Shown: one piece after another, positions 11,118-21,669 of the stretch | Layout of the letters: each line of letters starts with the position of its first letter | How positions within the stretch are numbered: the stretch's first letter is position 1 | Source: Gigaspora rosea | Taxonomy: Eukaryota; Glomeromycota; Glomeromycetes; Diversisporales; Gigasporaceae | Direction of reading: 5' to 3' | Assembly: GCA_003550325.1 (NCBI GenBank) | Contig: QKWP01000010.1 | Span: 62,001-126,000, forward strand | Length of the DNA: 64,000 bases | Program-made: the position numbers and the translations under genes | Notes under the pieces: model-generated | The model's input: only the letters and a program-made list of their open reading frames with translations | Told to the model about the DNA's origin: nothing | Database searches by the model: none

Positions 11118-11459
11118 TGGAGTGTCTTCAATTAAAAGGGCCCATTTTTACATATATTTTATTTTGAGATATTTGAGTTTAATTATTTGTTTTGATTTTC
11201 GGACTGATCCGGGATCAATCAAATTTCACGATATTGATTGGTTAAAGACGGCAGGTGACTATCGGGTAAACTCGTGACGTGTTGGCTCTACGCAGCCTCA
11301 TGTAATTTTTCTTTTTACATTATCTTGATTTTTTATTATGTAATTCGACTTTCATTTATAATTAAAAAAAGTCAATCATGTCAAAATTTATATGAATTTA
11401 ACGAAAACTCATTTTTCAAAAAAATGTAAAAATGGGCCCTTTTAATTGAAGACACCCCA
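11118..11459. mobile_element. 342-bp MITE of the TGGGGTG family, copy 2
   Basis: Ends TA|TGGAGTGTCTTCAATTAAAA and TTTTAATTGAAGACACCCCA|TA. Almost identical to the copy at 19139-19479, with only a handful of differences, so the two are recent. Inserted in the satellite. A short frame crosses it but has no protein-like features. Confidence 0.9.
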
Positions 11460-13423
11460 TATATTCAATATTACATATTTTCGATAATACTTTTTTAGAT
11501 AAGATATTTTTCCAATAATCATTACTTTAATATAATATTGGTTCAGTTTAGCCTGATTTAGAATTAGTGTTGGTTGAATTATATTGTCAGGGAAATTTCT
11601 TGTCTAAGAAAAGGATTGTTGAAAAAATATAATGCAAAACATATATATTATCAAAAAAATGTGCAGAAGATGAAATAATATGCCAGCTTTCGCTATTAGG
11701 AAATGAGTTGTGGGTAAATAATTTTTGGAAAAATGTGCTAAAAAATTCTGTTATAGAACTTAACCACTATTTTAATGACATGCATTATATAGTTAATATT
11801 ATGTTAGTAATATTAGAATTAATTATTATGTTTTCTACTGTGAGTTAACCATAAAAAATTCTGTTCCATAAATTAGTTGCTATCTGGTGACATATAGCAT
11901 GTGGTTAAGATTGAGTTAATTTATATCAAAATTATTGTAATATCTATTAATAGTTACTATAAAAAATTTTTTTATAGAATTTACTATTCTGATAACATAC
12001 AATATGTAAAGTTAATTTGTTTGGAATTATTATGTTTTTTATACAAAGCTTACTTGCTATTCCAGTAAGTAGTTAAGTTGAGTTAGCTTGTATCAGAATT
12101 ATCATGATTACTAATATGAATTACTGTAATAAATTCTGTTACAAAGCATGCTATTCTCGAACAACATAGCATGTATTTGAATTAGTTTGTATTGAAATTA
12201 TTATGAATTTTATTATGAATTATCACAAAAAAATTGTTGTTGAACTTAACTGTTTTGGTGATATACATTTTGTGATTAAGTTAGTTTGCAATAGAAATAT
12301 TATGATTATTTTTCATGAGTTACTTAAAAACTTTGTTACAGTGGCACACTGTAAGTAGGAAGTTAGTTAGCATTGGAATTATTGTGATTTCTGTCATGAG
12401 CTACTATAAAAAAATCAGTACAGAACTTAACTCTATTCTGGTGATACACAATATGTGATTAACATTGGCAATAAAACTATTGTGATTTCTATCATGAGTT
12501 ACTGTAAAAAATTCTTTACAGAACATCTGGTGGCAAAAAATATAAATTGATAGTTTTATTAGAATTATCATGATTTCTACTATAAAAATTTTTACAGAAC
12601 TTACTATTCTAGTGTACACAGTATGTGGTTAATGTTTAGTTAGTTCTGTATTGGAATCAATAAATTGAGTTGCTGTAAAAAATTCCACTACAGAACTTGC
12701 TATTCTGATAGCACATAGCTTGCACTAGAATTATTGTGATTTTATCATGAGGTATAGTACAGAGCCGACAAAAACTCTGTTACATAATTTATTCACTATT
12801 TTAGTAATACACAATATGTAGTTAAGATTGTGTTAATTTGCATTGGAATTATAGTTTGATCGTGAGCTACTGTAAAAATTCTGCTACAGATCTTGTATAT
12901 TTATAATAAATTGCATGTGGTTACGGTTGAGTTAATTTGTATTGGACTTACCATGATTTTGATGCAAGTTATTGTCAAAAATTCTAAAACACAGTATGAA
13001 GTTAATAATGAGTTAATTTGTATTGAAATTATCATGAATTCTATCATAAGTTTCTTAAAAAAATTCTGTTACTCACCATTCAAGCAAATAAATGTCAGCA
13101 AAAAATGTTAGAGATAAGAAATAATATGGATCTATACATATGTATATGCGTATATGTGCAGTTCGTAAGAATAGATTTTGACAAATTGCACTATGTTTCA
13201 AATATTCCAATTAGGATAAATTTACCAGGTACGCAGTATTACAGTAATGGACATAAACACGATAAAATTTTTAAATTTGAGTTGAACAGATCAATCTAGA
13301 AATGAAAATTATGCTTAGTTAAATGCAAAAAGAAAGTGGCAGTGCTATTGACGAATGATACAGGTTAAGGAGTTGAACTGAATAATTGTAGAGTTGGATA
13401 CAGCATTAATGTTGTGCCTTATA

Positions 13424-13555
13424 TTAACGCTTGTCTCAGATGTCAATTTTTTTGGCCAGCATTAACTGATCGATATTGATTGGTCTAAATTAAGCCCTAA
13501 TCTTACCCTAAACCTACCCTAACTTAGGCTGATCGACATCTGAGGCAAGTGTTAA
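13424..13555. mobile_element. Small MITE with telomere-like centre
   Basis: TAACGCTTGTCTCAGATGTC and its near inverse GACATCTGAGGCAAGTGTTA bound about 132 bp. The centre reads TTACCCTAAACCTACCCTAA. Non-coding. Confidence 0.65.
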
Positions 13556-13559
13556 TCTG

Positions 13560-14365
13560 AGGCTTCCAAGTTTCAATGATCTTAACCAATAATTATTAAT
13601 GTTGATCGAACCGATCAAAAAAAAAATAGGGCGATCATTTCTTCGAACTATGATAGTTGATAATTTGATCTACAGGTTAGTGACGAATGATAGAGGATGA
13701 AAAGATCAACAGTTTGGTGATTGCCAAATGATGGAAAGATCTACGGGTTGAAGGAACTGAAAAATTGTATTATAGATAGTTGATTGTTATTTAAATAAGC
13801 TATAAGCTATCTTTATTTTATTCTGCATTTATATTTTATTTTGATTCGAGTTTATTTTAAAATCGAGCACAAAAGAAAAAAATTTACTCGTTCTCAAATC
13901 TTGTTTTAGAATTATCTAACTTTCAAAAACTACTTCGCTCTTTTTACTCACTTTATCAAAATTCCAATAACAGTGAAGTAGTTCTTGAAAAGAAATCAAG
14001 TAGTTATAGAGGACAAAATGTCCTAGAATTTGCAAAAACAGCCGTAAAAAAAAATTTATATTAGCCAGTCATTAGCCAGTCGCTTAGCCATGATTTTGAT
14101 CAGATGGCTTAGCCAGCTGACTAAAACTATGTGGCTTAAATTACTAATCAAACTGACTTTCCATCAAGACAAGTATTTATGAAAATATAATCATCCATTG
14201 GTTACGTTCAGATGAAAATATGCACTAATTTGCTTTATTTAAAATTTAGTTTACACTAATACAGCCTTATCTATCGTAACAAATAGTAACAGCCTAAAAA
14301 TTATACTAACCTATTACAGTACAGTATTACAGTTATCCATGTACGAACATATGTACATACATTAA
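13560..14365. other. No gene seen
   Basis: AT-rich. Contains short tandem TTAGCCAGTC-type repeats near 14065-14120 and two direct copies of a GATCTACAGGTTAG- or GATCTACGGGTTGA-like phrase (13668, 13738). Nothing supports a gene. Confidence 0.4.
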
Positions 14366-14529
14366 AAAATTATATTTTGCATAGCACATTCTATCTGCAT
14401 GACACGTATCTTGTTTACAAAATTGAAAAATTATATTTTGCATAGAAAGTTCCATCTGCAAGACGTGTATCTTGTTTACAAAATTGAAAAATTATATTTT
14501 GCATAGCACGTTCCTTCTGCATAACGCGT
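14366..14529 (+). repeat. Tandem ~62-bp repeats at a transposon insertion site
   Basis: Three units of AAAAATTATATTTTGCATAG, then TTCCATCTGC-like sequence, then ACGTATCTTGTTTAC. The array stops at ATAACGCGT (14521-14529) and resumes at ATGACGCGT (21582) for about 1.5 more units. The whole 14530-21581 block was therefore inserted into it. Confidence 0.85.
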
Positions 14530-14799
14530 TAGGGTATGCGATATTGCGATATTCTATGATTTACCAAATATAATGAAGATCATTATATAAATTTTAATAA
14601 TACCGATTTTTTGCAGAACATCACTCTCAATAAAATAAAAATATACTATGCTAATGCATAAAATTATATGTCTGGAGCTCATCATATGATGTTCATTATA
14701 TTACGCAAATGCGTTAATATGCATATGTTGGTAACATTAAAGCACAAAGATAGACACGCGTGTGGACAGACAAACAATTTTCAAATTCCATTTCTAAAA

Positions 14800-15142
14800 A
14801 GCCTATCAATGAAGTGACATGGCGATTATTATTGTGAGATCGAATGCCTTTATGACCAATCACGCACAGGTTTTGTTATATATTCTTTTATGGTTATTTT
14901 TTGATTATTGTCGTGAAATTTTGTAAGTTGTTTTACAGGTAATTTCAGATTTGCATATGATTATGATATTCACATGTTTATAATTATTGTTAGATCGATA
15001 ATGGAGGTAAGGGATAATAACTGTGGCCAAGTATGATCCAGTGATACGGGAGGAGTATTTAAGATAAAAAATTTTGGTAAAAAAGGTTATCTTTCTTTTC
15101 ACTATTGCTCGCCTTGTGAAGGCTGGCTCTATCGTTTTCCAT
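14800..15142 (+). repeat. Split direct repeat A1
   Basis: It matches A2 from AGCCTATCAATGAAGTGACA (A2: AGCCTGTCAACGAAGTGACA) to GGCTGGCTCTATC. Relative to A2 it lacks the 341-bp MITE, and it therefore provides the empty target site (GTTATATATTCTTTTATGG). Confidence 0.85.
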
Positions 15143-15240
15143 CATATAAAATTCAGTTTGTTTAAAAAAAAAAAAAAAGAGAAAAACTTAATTTTAAAAA
15201 AAAAAAAAACTGTATAGTATTTTCGTACATAACTTTGAGG

Positions 15241-16122
15241 ATGTCTACTAATCGCACAATGCATGCCAGTAGTTGGACCAAGCTCACCTTGATGGAGTTG
15301 AAGGACTTGTGTGCAGCTTGTGGCCTCTCCATAGAAGGTAATAAGGAAGAGCTAGGTAAAAGGCTGCACACTTATTTTGATAAAAGAAAAGATAAAGGTC
15401 CAGAGACACAGTCGAAAGGGAGCAGTAAAGGGCAGATCACATTTTCGAGGGAAAGAAAAAGTTAGTTCAGTTCCAGTGGATGTTTTCCTAACAGCTCTGA
15501 GCAGTATTGAGAGGAAGATGGATAAGAGTTTTTTGGCCTTGTACCGGGAGATCAAAGAAGAAGATTTGTTGGAGAAGGCTTGGCTGAAGGTAAAATTGTC
15601 TAAACCACATGACCAGTATGAATATGATTTTCTGGCAAAAGTTGATAGGCATTATGATAAGTTAATAAAAATGTTACCAGATTCTGTTAAGAAAGAAGCT
15701 GTTAGTGTGCATGATGAGATAGAATCTATGGTCGTTATATTAAGATTAGCAGATGATAGGAGATGGGAAGCTGCGCTGCAAATAGTAGGAAGTTGTGATA
15801 AGATGATAGAAAAGTACAAAGACTGCATACCTGTAATTGGCTATTTATGTCCATATGCCAGGGTTATAGTAGTAAATTTCGTAAGTATCAGTACAAAATG
15901 AAGAGAGCATCCCCTTCTTTGTCTGACTCTGAAAGGGAAAACTATAAGAAAAGTAAGAAAAAAAAGGAAAGAGCACCGCCCTTTCAGGGTAGAAATTTTT
16001 ATGGACCCTTCGACTGGCAGGGAACCATCACGTGCTATAATTGCGGAGGCATTGGGCACATCATCTCAAATTGCTTCTCCTCAAACCCAAGATTCTCTAG
16101 CAAGCCCAAAAGCCAGGATTGA
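15241..16122 (+). pseudogene. Gag-like protein with SAP domain and zinc knuckle, frameshifted
   Basis: Best start is ATG 15241. Residues about 16-45 form a SAP-type helix-extended loop-helix (LTLMELKDLCAACGLS, then GNKEELGKRL), a DNA-binding module uncommon in Gag proteins. The frame breaks near 15440; the next frame runs to about 15860 and carries a helical region (SSIERKMDKSFLALYREIKE). Another shift returns to frame 1, where a lysine-rich stretch leads to a CCHC zinc knuckle at about 16030-16075 (CYNCGGIGHIISNC, spacing C-X2-C-X4-H-X4-C). Stop at 16122. In the intact element these would be one polypeptide that packages the RNA and may tether it to chromatin. Confidence 0.75.
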
Positions 16123-16322
16123 CTACACTCGGGCTGGTCTTGTCGAGAAGGAAATGTCAAAAGACCAGATATCAGTGGTAGGAAGGATGCAAGCAGCAGA
16201 TGTTTTAGAATTTTGGCAGCATTGTGTAAGTCCGTCTCCAGTGGTTATAGATTGGTTGAGAAAGGGAGTTCCTATATACACAAGGGCATGTTAGTATTAG
16301 CAGCAAAGCCTGTTCTGAATTA

Positions 16323-17960
16323 GTACAATTTATCAGAGAGCAATAGGAATGGGTAAAAAAAGAGCTAGGTCGATTAATAAAATCGGGAGCAATAGGTTGT
16401 CTGAAAAGTCAGGTGACGAGACCAAAATTTTTGTTAGAAGCAAGTTCAGTTTTCTTAGTGCCCAAGAAAGGACCAAAGAAGTGGCGGATAGTTATAGACT
16501 TAAGGCGCTTAAACACAATTCTCCCCGAGAAGAGTGTACATTTCGAAGGCTTGGATGGTCTACTTCATACAATAGGGAGGGGATGGTATATAATCATGTG
16601 GGACCTGAAGGATGGCTATTACCATGTGATGATAAAAGAAAATGCGCAGCATTTTCTTGAAATTTGAATACTTGGGAATTGGACTATTACAAAGTTCTTC
16701 CCTTTGGTTTCTCACAAGCAGTATAGATCTTTTCCAAGATTATGCAGGCTATAATAGGTCGTTGGAGGTCACTAGGTTTATTTTGTAGAAATTATTTGAA
16801 CGATTTTTGGTTGGCGCACCATTCTCTAGATACCCTAGTCACAATAAGAGATATAGTAATAAAGGTAGAGCTTGAGAAATGCAGATTAGTACGAGAAATG
16901 TCAAAGAGTCAATGGATTCCATCCCAGCGAGTAAAGTTTTTTGGCCTGATAATCAACACGGTAAAGGCACAAGTGATTGTTTCAGAAAGCAAAATTGTAG
17001 AGGTAAGACAGTTAATGCTGGAATTAGTAGGAAAAGAGAAGATTTCAGCTCGCAAATTGGCATTAGTAGGAGGAAAAATTCATTCATTGAACAGGGCATT
17101 TGCACACGCAAAGGTTCATTGCCTGGAATTTTATTCATTGATAGATGCAGCAAACAGAAGTCCATGGCAGTGGAATGCATGGATAAAGCTATTAGAACAA
17201 GTACGGGAAGATGCAAAATGGGTAGCTGAGAATTTGGGAAAAAGAAATAGTTGCCCAGCGTAGAAACCGTCAAGAGTAAAGCGGGTTTTCTTCAATGCAT
17301 CCACAGTAGGATGGTCAGCCATTTTTGGAGGCCGCAGAGCCTTCAGAAATTGGAGTTCTGCCAAGTCACACAGAGAAATTACAAGACTAGAAGCAGAGGC
17401 AGTAATTTTAGATCTGGACTCCTTTGCAAACCTAATACAGGGTTCGTGGATAGACCTGCATATAGACAACCAAGGTGCTATTGGAACTGTCTTGAAGGGA
17501 GGCAGACTTTCGTGGCAGAAGGACCTACTAAGGAAATTGTGAATGTTAATGGACAGGTGGATATTTGGATCAACAAAGTTTTTTAGATATCTTCAGAAAT
17601 AAATTTAGTGGACAAATTGACCAGGGTTGTAGATGAAGACAATTGGTGCTTGAGCCAAACAATATTCAATTGTATAGAGAAAAAATAGAGACCCCATACA
17701 ATAGACCGTATGGCCAATTACCAAAACAACAAACTAGCTTGTTTCAACTGTCCAAATTTGGAGGGAGTAGACTGCTTTGCCCAGGACTGGTCGAAAGAAA
17801 ACAATTACGTGTGCCCACCTATAGCACTAGTTCACCAGGTTCTACAGCATATAATAGAGGAAAAAGCAGTGACAACAATAATCGTACCCAGGTGGGTCGC
17901 AGCAGCATAGTGGCCGCTGCTACTGCATGTTCAGAAGGTTATATAGTTCTGCCCTAGCTC
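16323..17960 (+). pseudogene. Reverse transcriptase and RNase H domains, decayed
   Basis: Reverse-transcriptase blocks appear in order across several frames: WVKKELGRLIKSG, SSVFLVPKKGPKKWRIVIDL (about 16440-16505), WDLKDGYYHV (about 16598-16630), then NYLNDFWLA (about 16790), and FFGLIINTVK with the thumb region. The usual Y-x-DD catalytic pair reads N-D here. RNase H follows a TAG at 17261 in the same frame: FFNASTVGW, LEAEAV, LHIDNQGAI, with the first aspartate also replaced by asparagine. 17700-17915 reads NNYVCPPIALVHQVL, typical of the C-terminal end of DIRS/Ngaro Pol. Several stops and shifts make it non-functional. Confidence 0.85.
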
Positions 17961-18009
17961 AAATATTGTTCGAAAGAGGGATTTCTGGAAAGGTAAAGCC
18001 ATGGAAAAA

Positions 18010-18988
18010 CCTGTATTGGCAGTTACTGGCAGTAAGAGTGGATTAGTTGGTAAGTTGCTCATAAGAGCTCAGGCTTTGAGTAGGAAATCGGTTTCGAATG
18101 ACTGAAATCGACATTTGAATAAAGCATGGGATATATATAAGGACTATTGTGAGGTGATGAATTTAGTAGCATTGCCATCAGAGGCTGACACACTTGTATC
18201 TTTTCTGGTTTGGCTGGATTTGGCACATTCTTTTTCGGGGTATGTAGATTTCCTAGCAGCCGTATCAAGAAAGCACTTAGAACATCGATTTATGGATCTA
18301 TTTAAGGATTATAGGGTTAAAAGAATATGTAAAGCATTAGTAAAGGAATATAAGAAGGATAAGGAACCAAGATGGCCCTGTGACCCTCTACCAGTCAATG
18401 CTTTAAGGCAGTTCATTAACAAGAAGCCACCCCTTATAAATAGGGAGTATTGGATACGTGATGCCGCCTTGGTAGCTATTGGTTTAAGAACCATGCGTCG
18501 TCTGGGTGAATTGTGTAAATTGAAACTTAAGGATATTAAATTTGGAGACAAATTATACTGGGTATGCATAAGTTCCTCTAAAACTGATCAATTTGCCAAT
18601 AGGAAGTTCATTCCGATAGAATATATGAATAGTCACTACTGCCCAGTTAGGTTGCTGAACAATATTTGTTAATAAGACCAGAAACTACAGAGAATAAAAC
18701 TTTTTTTGTCATAGCAAGGAAAGCAATTGACAGTTGGGGCTGTTAGTGCTATTGTCAAAAGAATAACAGATAATGCAGGAGCAAAGGGTAGATTTACAGC
18801 TCATAACATCAGGATTGGTAGTGCAATAGCTACAATAGAACAGGTTTATTGTTGACGCAAATACGGCTATAAGAGGTTGGGACAGCAAAGCAGTTATGTT
18901 ATATTTGAGGTCTGTTGGAACAGCAAAGTTGCAGTTTTCTAGAAAGATGGGTTTGCTAGCTAGCGATCCTCTTCTATCCCTGATGTAA
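18010..18988 (+). pseudogene. Tyrosine recombinase of the Ngaro-like element
   Basis: The N-terminal helical core-binding region runs from about 18040, is interrupted by a TGA at 18103 (a tryptophan codon in all likelihood), and resumes at 18115. Box I reads GLRTMRRLGEL at about 18480-18515 with the catalytic arginine. A lysine follows in SSKTDQ (about 18574). After one break near 18670 come box II FTAHNIRIGSA (about 18794, H-x-x-R) and, after another shift near 18845, VMLYLRS with the probable nucleophilic tyrosine at about 18900. Stop at 18986. All signature residues of the family are identifiable although the frame is broken. It would integrate the circular DNA copy. Confidence 0.85.
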
Positions 18989-19057
18989 TTCAGATTTTGT
19001 AAATAAAGTCATTCTGTTTTTTGTATAAAGTCAGATGATCGAGCAATAATAATAACA
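18962..19057 (+). repeat. Split direct repeat B1
   Basis: It matches B2 (about 20333-20428), strongest from TTTGTAAATAAAGTCA through CAGATGATCGAGCAATAATA. It overlaps the end of the recombinase frame. AATAAA supplies a possible polyadenylation signal. Confidence 0.85.
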
Positions 19058-19750
19058 AGCCTGTCAACGAAGTGACAGGGCGATCATTATTGCGAGATCG
19101 GATGCCTTTATGACTGATCACACACAGGTTTTGTTATATGGAGTGTCTTCAATTAAAAGGGCCCATTTTTACATATATTTTATTTTGAGATATTTGAGTT
19201 TAATTATTTGTTTTGATTTTCGGACTGATCCGGGATCAATCAAATTTTACGATATTGATTGGTTAAAGACGGCAGGTGACTATCGGGTAAACTCGTGACG
19301 TGTTGGCTCTACGCAGCCTCATGTAATTTTTCTTTTTACATTATCTTGATTTTTTATTATGTAATTCGACTTTCATTTATAATTAAAAAAGTCAATCATG
19401 TCAAAATTTATATGAATTTAACGAAAACACATTTTTCAAAAAAATGTAAAAATGGGCCCTTTTAATTGAAGACACCCCATATTTCCTTTTATGGTTATTC
19501 TTTGATTATTGTCATGAAATTTTGTAACTTGTTTTTACAGGTAATTTCAAATTTGCATATGATTTTGATATTCTAATATTCACATGTTTATGATTATTGT
19601 TAGATTAATAATGGAAGTACAGGATAATAAATGTGGCCAAGTATGATCTAGTAATACGGGAAGAGTATTTAAGGTAAAAAATTTCAGTAAAGAAGGTATA
19701 TTTCTTTTCGCTATCGCTCACTTTGTGAAGGCTGGCTCTATCTCTCTCCC
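19058..19750 (+). repeat. Split direct repeat A2, carrying a MITE
   Basis: Counterpart of A1. The 341-bp MITE at 19139-19479 sits at GTTA|TA. The rest aligns with A1 through the TTATGGTTATT, GGTAATTTCA and GGCCAAGTATGATC landmarks, with scattered substitutions. Confidence 0.85.
19139..19479. mobile_element. 341-bp MITE of the TGGGGTG family, copy 3
   Basis: Same ends as copy 2 (TGGAGTGTCTTCAATTAAAA and its inverse) and almost identical inside. Inserted into repeat A2. The intact site is seen in A1, confirming both the ends and the TA duplication. Confidence 0.95.
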
Positions 19751-19806
19751 TTACCCACCCGAATTCAAGAAGCAGTATTGTGTTTTTTTGTTGTATAAGC
19801 TCCATG

Positions 19807-20098
19807 GCTGTGTTAGCAGTGCAAGGACCTGTAGTGTACCTGACTCTATAGCTGCAAGTGGCAGTACAAGGACTAGAGGTAGTTTGGCTTCGTGGCTGCA
19901 AGAGGCAGTACAAGGACCTTTTTTGTACCTGGCTCCATGGTTGCAAGTGTTAGTGCAAGGACCAGAGATAGTTGGATCCATGGCTGCACATGGCAGTACA
20001 AGGACCAGTTGTTGTATTTGGCACCACAGCTACAAGTAGCAGTGCAAGGACCAATTGTTGTAGTGGCTCCACGACTGCAAGTAGCAGTGCAAGAGCTA
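19807..20098 (+). repeat. 44-bp tandem repeat, ~6.7 copies
   Basis: Each unit runs GGCTGCAAGTGGCAGTACAA, then GGACC, then a variable GTTGTAGT/TTTGTACC part ending GCTCCATG. Starts are at 19807, 19851, 19895, 19940, 19983, 20029 and 20073. It lies between A2 and B2, where other Ngaro-like elements would be expected to have only the terminal repeat. It is GC-richer than its surroundings. Since 44 is not a multiple of three, no single repeating peptide is encoded. Confidence 0.85.
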
Positions 20099-20332
20099 TA
20101 AGAATGAACCCTGCTCATTTCTGCAAAAGCATAGCTACCGATTCTCTTTTCAACTATGAGAAGATTCGTTGATTCTCACTATATTAAGGCACATTGATCC
20201 AAAAATGGTTTCGGATCGTCTCTGTACTAGTGAGGCAGACAGGAGACTGTAGGTGTCCTTGTTGTTTGCTATGTGATGAATGCATGTCACTGTGATAGAA
20301 AATATAATCATGTATATTAGAGCCAATAATGG

Positions 20333-20428
20333 TAGCGAGCCCTTATCCCATATGTTTTTCATATTTTGTAAATAAAGTCAATCTGTTTTTTGTATAAAGT
20401 CAGATGATCGAGCAATAATAATGATAAG
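20333..20428 (+). repeat. Split direct repeat B2, element 3' end
   Basis: Counterpart of B1; the match fades at about 20428 after AGCAATAATAATGATAAG. Weaker similarity extends to about 20332 (TAGCGAGCCC against TAGCGATCCT). Marks the right end of the retrotransposon. Confidence 0.8.
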
Positions 20429-20561
20429 ATTTACATCATATATGTGCAAGTATATCAAAAAAGTAAAATTTGTCAAGATTTTTACAATTGAAGCACATCA
20501 GGAAGGTAATTTTTGTATTACTTTGCATAGAAACTAAGGGTCCGTCGCTACGCTCTGGTCA

Positions 20562-20820
20562 ATAAATTTTAAACGAATAGAACTTCAATACATAATTATA
20601 TATAATAAATTCCTTTTAGTAATCTCTTTAAAGTAATAGTGCCATTTTTGTTATTTTTCATAGAATTAACTAAATTTTGTAATCTGTTTTTCTTTATTTC
20701 ATATTAAAATGCAAAAAATGGTTCTATTACTTTAAAGTGATTACTAAAAGGAAATTAATATATATAATTTCGATTGCATACATTTAGTATTTAATAAGTT
20801 CTATTCATTTAAAAATTTAT
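20562..20820. mobile_element. 259-bp MITE
   Basis: ATAAATTTTAAACGAATAG and CTATTCATTTAAAAATTTAT are inverted. Further inward, CCTTTTAGTAATCTCTTTAA pairs with TTAAAGTGATTACTAAAAGG. Non-coding. Lies between the retrotransposon and the right arm of the MULE-like element. Confidence 0.65.
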
Positions 20821-20878
20821 ATATTTTTCTATTAAGAGTGATGATCTGCAAAAAAATCGGTATTATAATTCAAATTAT

Positions 20879-21537
20879 ATCCCTTAAACCGTTTCTCCTG
20901 CAAATTTGCCCTGAAATTTTTTAAAAAATTTTATTTTTAAAATAAAATTTTAAATATTAATTTTAGCTATATGCTTTCTAAATAAAAAATATATTTTTAA
21001 ATATATTCTAATAAGTTTATTAAGAAAATTTTTTAAATTTATTAAAAAATTTAGGAGTAATAAAAACTTAAAGTTATTGTTTTGAAATTTTTACTATAAA
21101 ATTTTTCTTTAAATTTTTTAAAAGTTTATATATTCCCGTCTATAAAAAATTTTTTTACTTCTAATATAAGTCTTAATTTTTACAAGTAAATCATAAAGGT
21201 TGTAATAATAAAAGTTGTTATCCTTTATTTAAACTATAATTTCTATTAAGAAACTATAAGTTTAAAATTAATATTTAAAAAGTTTGTCAAAGAATTGTAA
21301 ATTTTTTTTTAATTAAAATTTTTTTTTAAACTTTGTATATTTTTAGCTTATAAGTAAGCTAAATTTTTTATCTTATAATTTAAATATAAATTTTATAAAA
21401 ATATAAACTTTATTTTTAATTTTTATTAAAAAAAAATTTAATTAAATATATTGAATTTTTAAAAAAATAGATCAGAAGTATTTTTATAGTAAAATTCAGG
21501 GCAAATTTGCTCTAAATTTCAAACGGTTTAAGGGATA
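20879..21537. mobile_element. 659-bp AT-rich element with TATCCCTTAAACCG ends
   Basis: TATCCCTTAAACCGTTT and AAACGGTTTAAGGGATA are inverted, followed inward by GCAAATTTGCCCTGAA and its inverse. The interior is extremely AT-rich and non-coding. It interrupts the right arm of the palindromic MULE-like element; removing it restores the arm's match to 14570-14640. Confidence 0.75.
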
Positions 21538-21669
21538 ATGATCTTCACTACATTTGTTATCATAGGATATCGCATACCCTAATGACGCGTATCTTGTTTA
21601 CAAAATTAAAAAATTATATTTTGCATAGCATGTTCCATCTGCATTATGCGTATCTTGTTTACTAAAATA

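Larger units (their letters stand above)
7860..13080 (+). repeat. Degenerate satellite, period ~95-110 bp
   Basis: A long head-to-tail array. Each unit contains, in order, GTTAAGGTTGAGTTAGTTTG, a phrase like GAATTATTGTGATTTCTATT, GAGTTACTGTAAAAAATTCT, GTTACAGAACTTACTTGCTA and TTCTGGTGACACACAGTATG. Successive GTTACAG landmarks between 10317 and 10882 are about 65-110 bp apart. I estimate some 40 degenerate units. It is interrupted by hairpin elements (9764-10195) and a 342-bp MITE (11118-11459). The same satellite lies in reverse at 23155-24060. No protein is encoded. Confidence 0.8.
14800..20428 (+). mobile_element. Decayed tyrosine-recombinase retrotransposon (Ngaro/DIRS type)
   Basis: The gene order is a SAP- and zinc-knuckle-containing Gag-like protein, reverse transcriptase, RNase H, then tyrosine recombinase. 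The flanking repeats follow A1 (14800-15142), coding region, B1 (about 18962-19057), A2 (19058-19750), B2 (about 20333-20428). This split direct-repeat order is characteristic of Ngaro/PAT-like elements in the DIRS order and differs from ordinary LTRs. It integrates by recombinase rather than an integrase, so no target duplication is expected, and none is obvious. All frames carry shifts or stops, so this copy is dead. Confidence 0.85.
14530..21581. mobile_element. Palindromic MULE-like element split by later insertions
   Basis: The left tip TAGGGTATGCGATAT and right tip ATATCGCATACCCTA are inverted, with further inverted matches inward (GAAGATCATTAT, ACCGATTTTTTGCAG, ATCACTCTC). The flanks are ATAACGCGT and ATGACGCGT, a 9-bp duplication with one mismatch, which suggests the Mutator-like superfamily. 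Reading outside-in, only about 115 bp belong to each arm: 14530-14645 on the left, 20825-20878 plus 21538-21581 on the right. Everything between was inserted later. No transposase is present, so it is a non-autonomous element. Confidence 0.7.

Noticed and set aside
10966..11277. 103-codon frame ending in the MITE; same peptide at 19110-19298
   Set aside because: The shared part is MITE sequence present in two copies; no start context or domain.
7860..13080. CRISPR-like array
   Set aside because: Units are degenerate throughout, with no constant repeat plus variable spacers, and there are no cas genes. It is a eukaryotic satellite.
19605..20118. Overlapping frames on both strands across the 44-bp repeat
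   Set aside because: Open frames arise from the repeat; a 44-bp period shifts the frame each unit, and no domain is seen.
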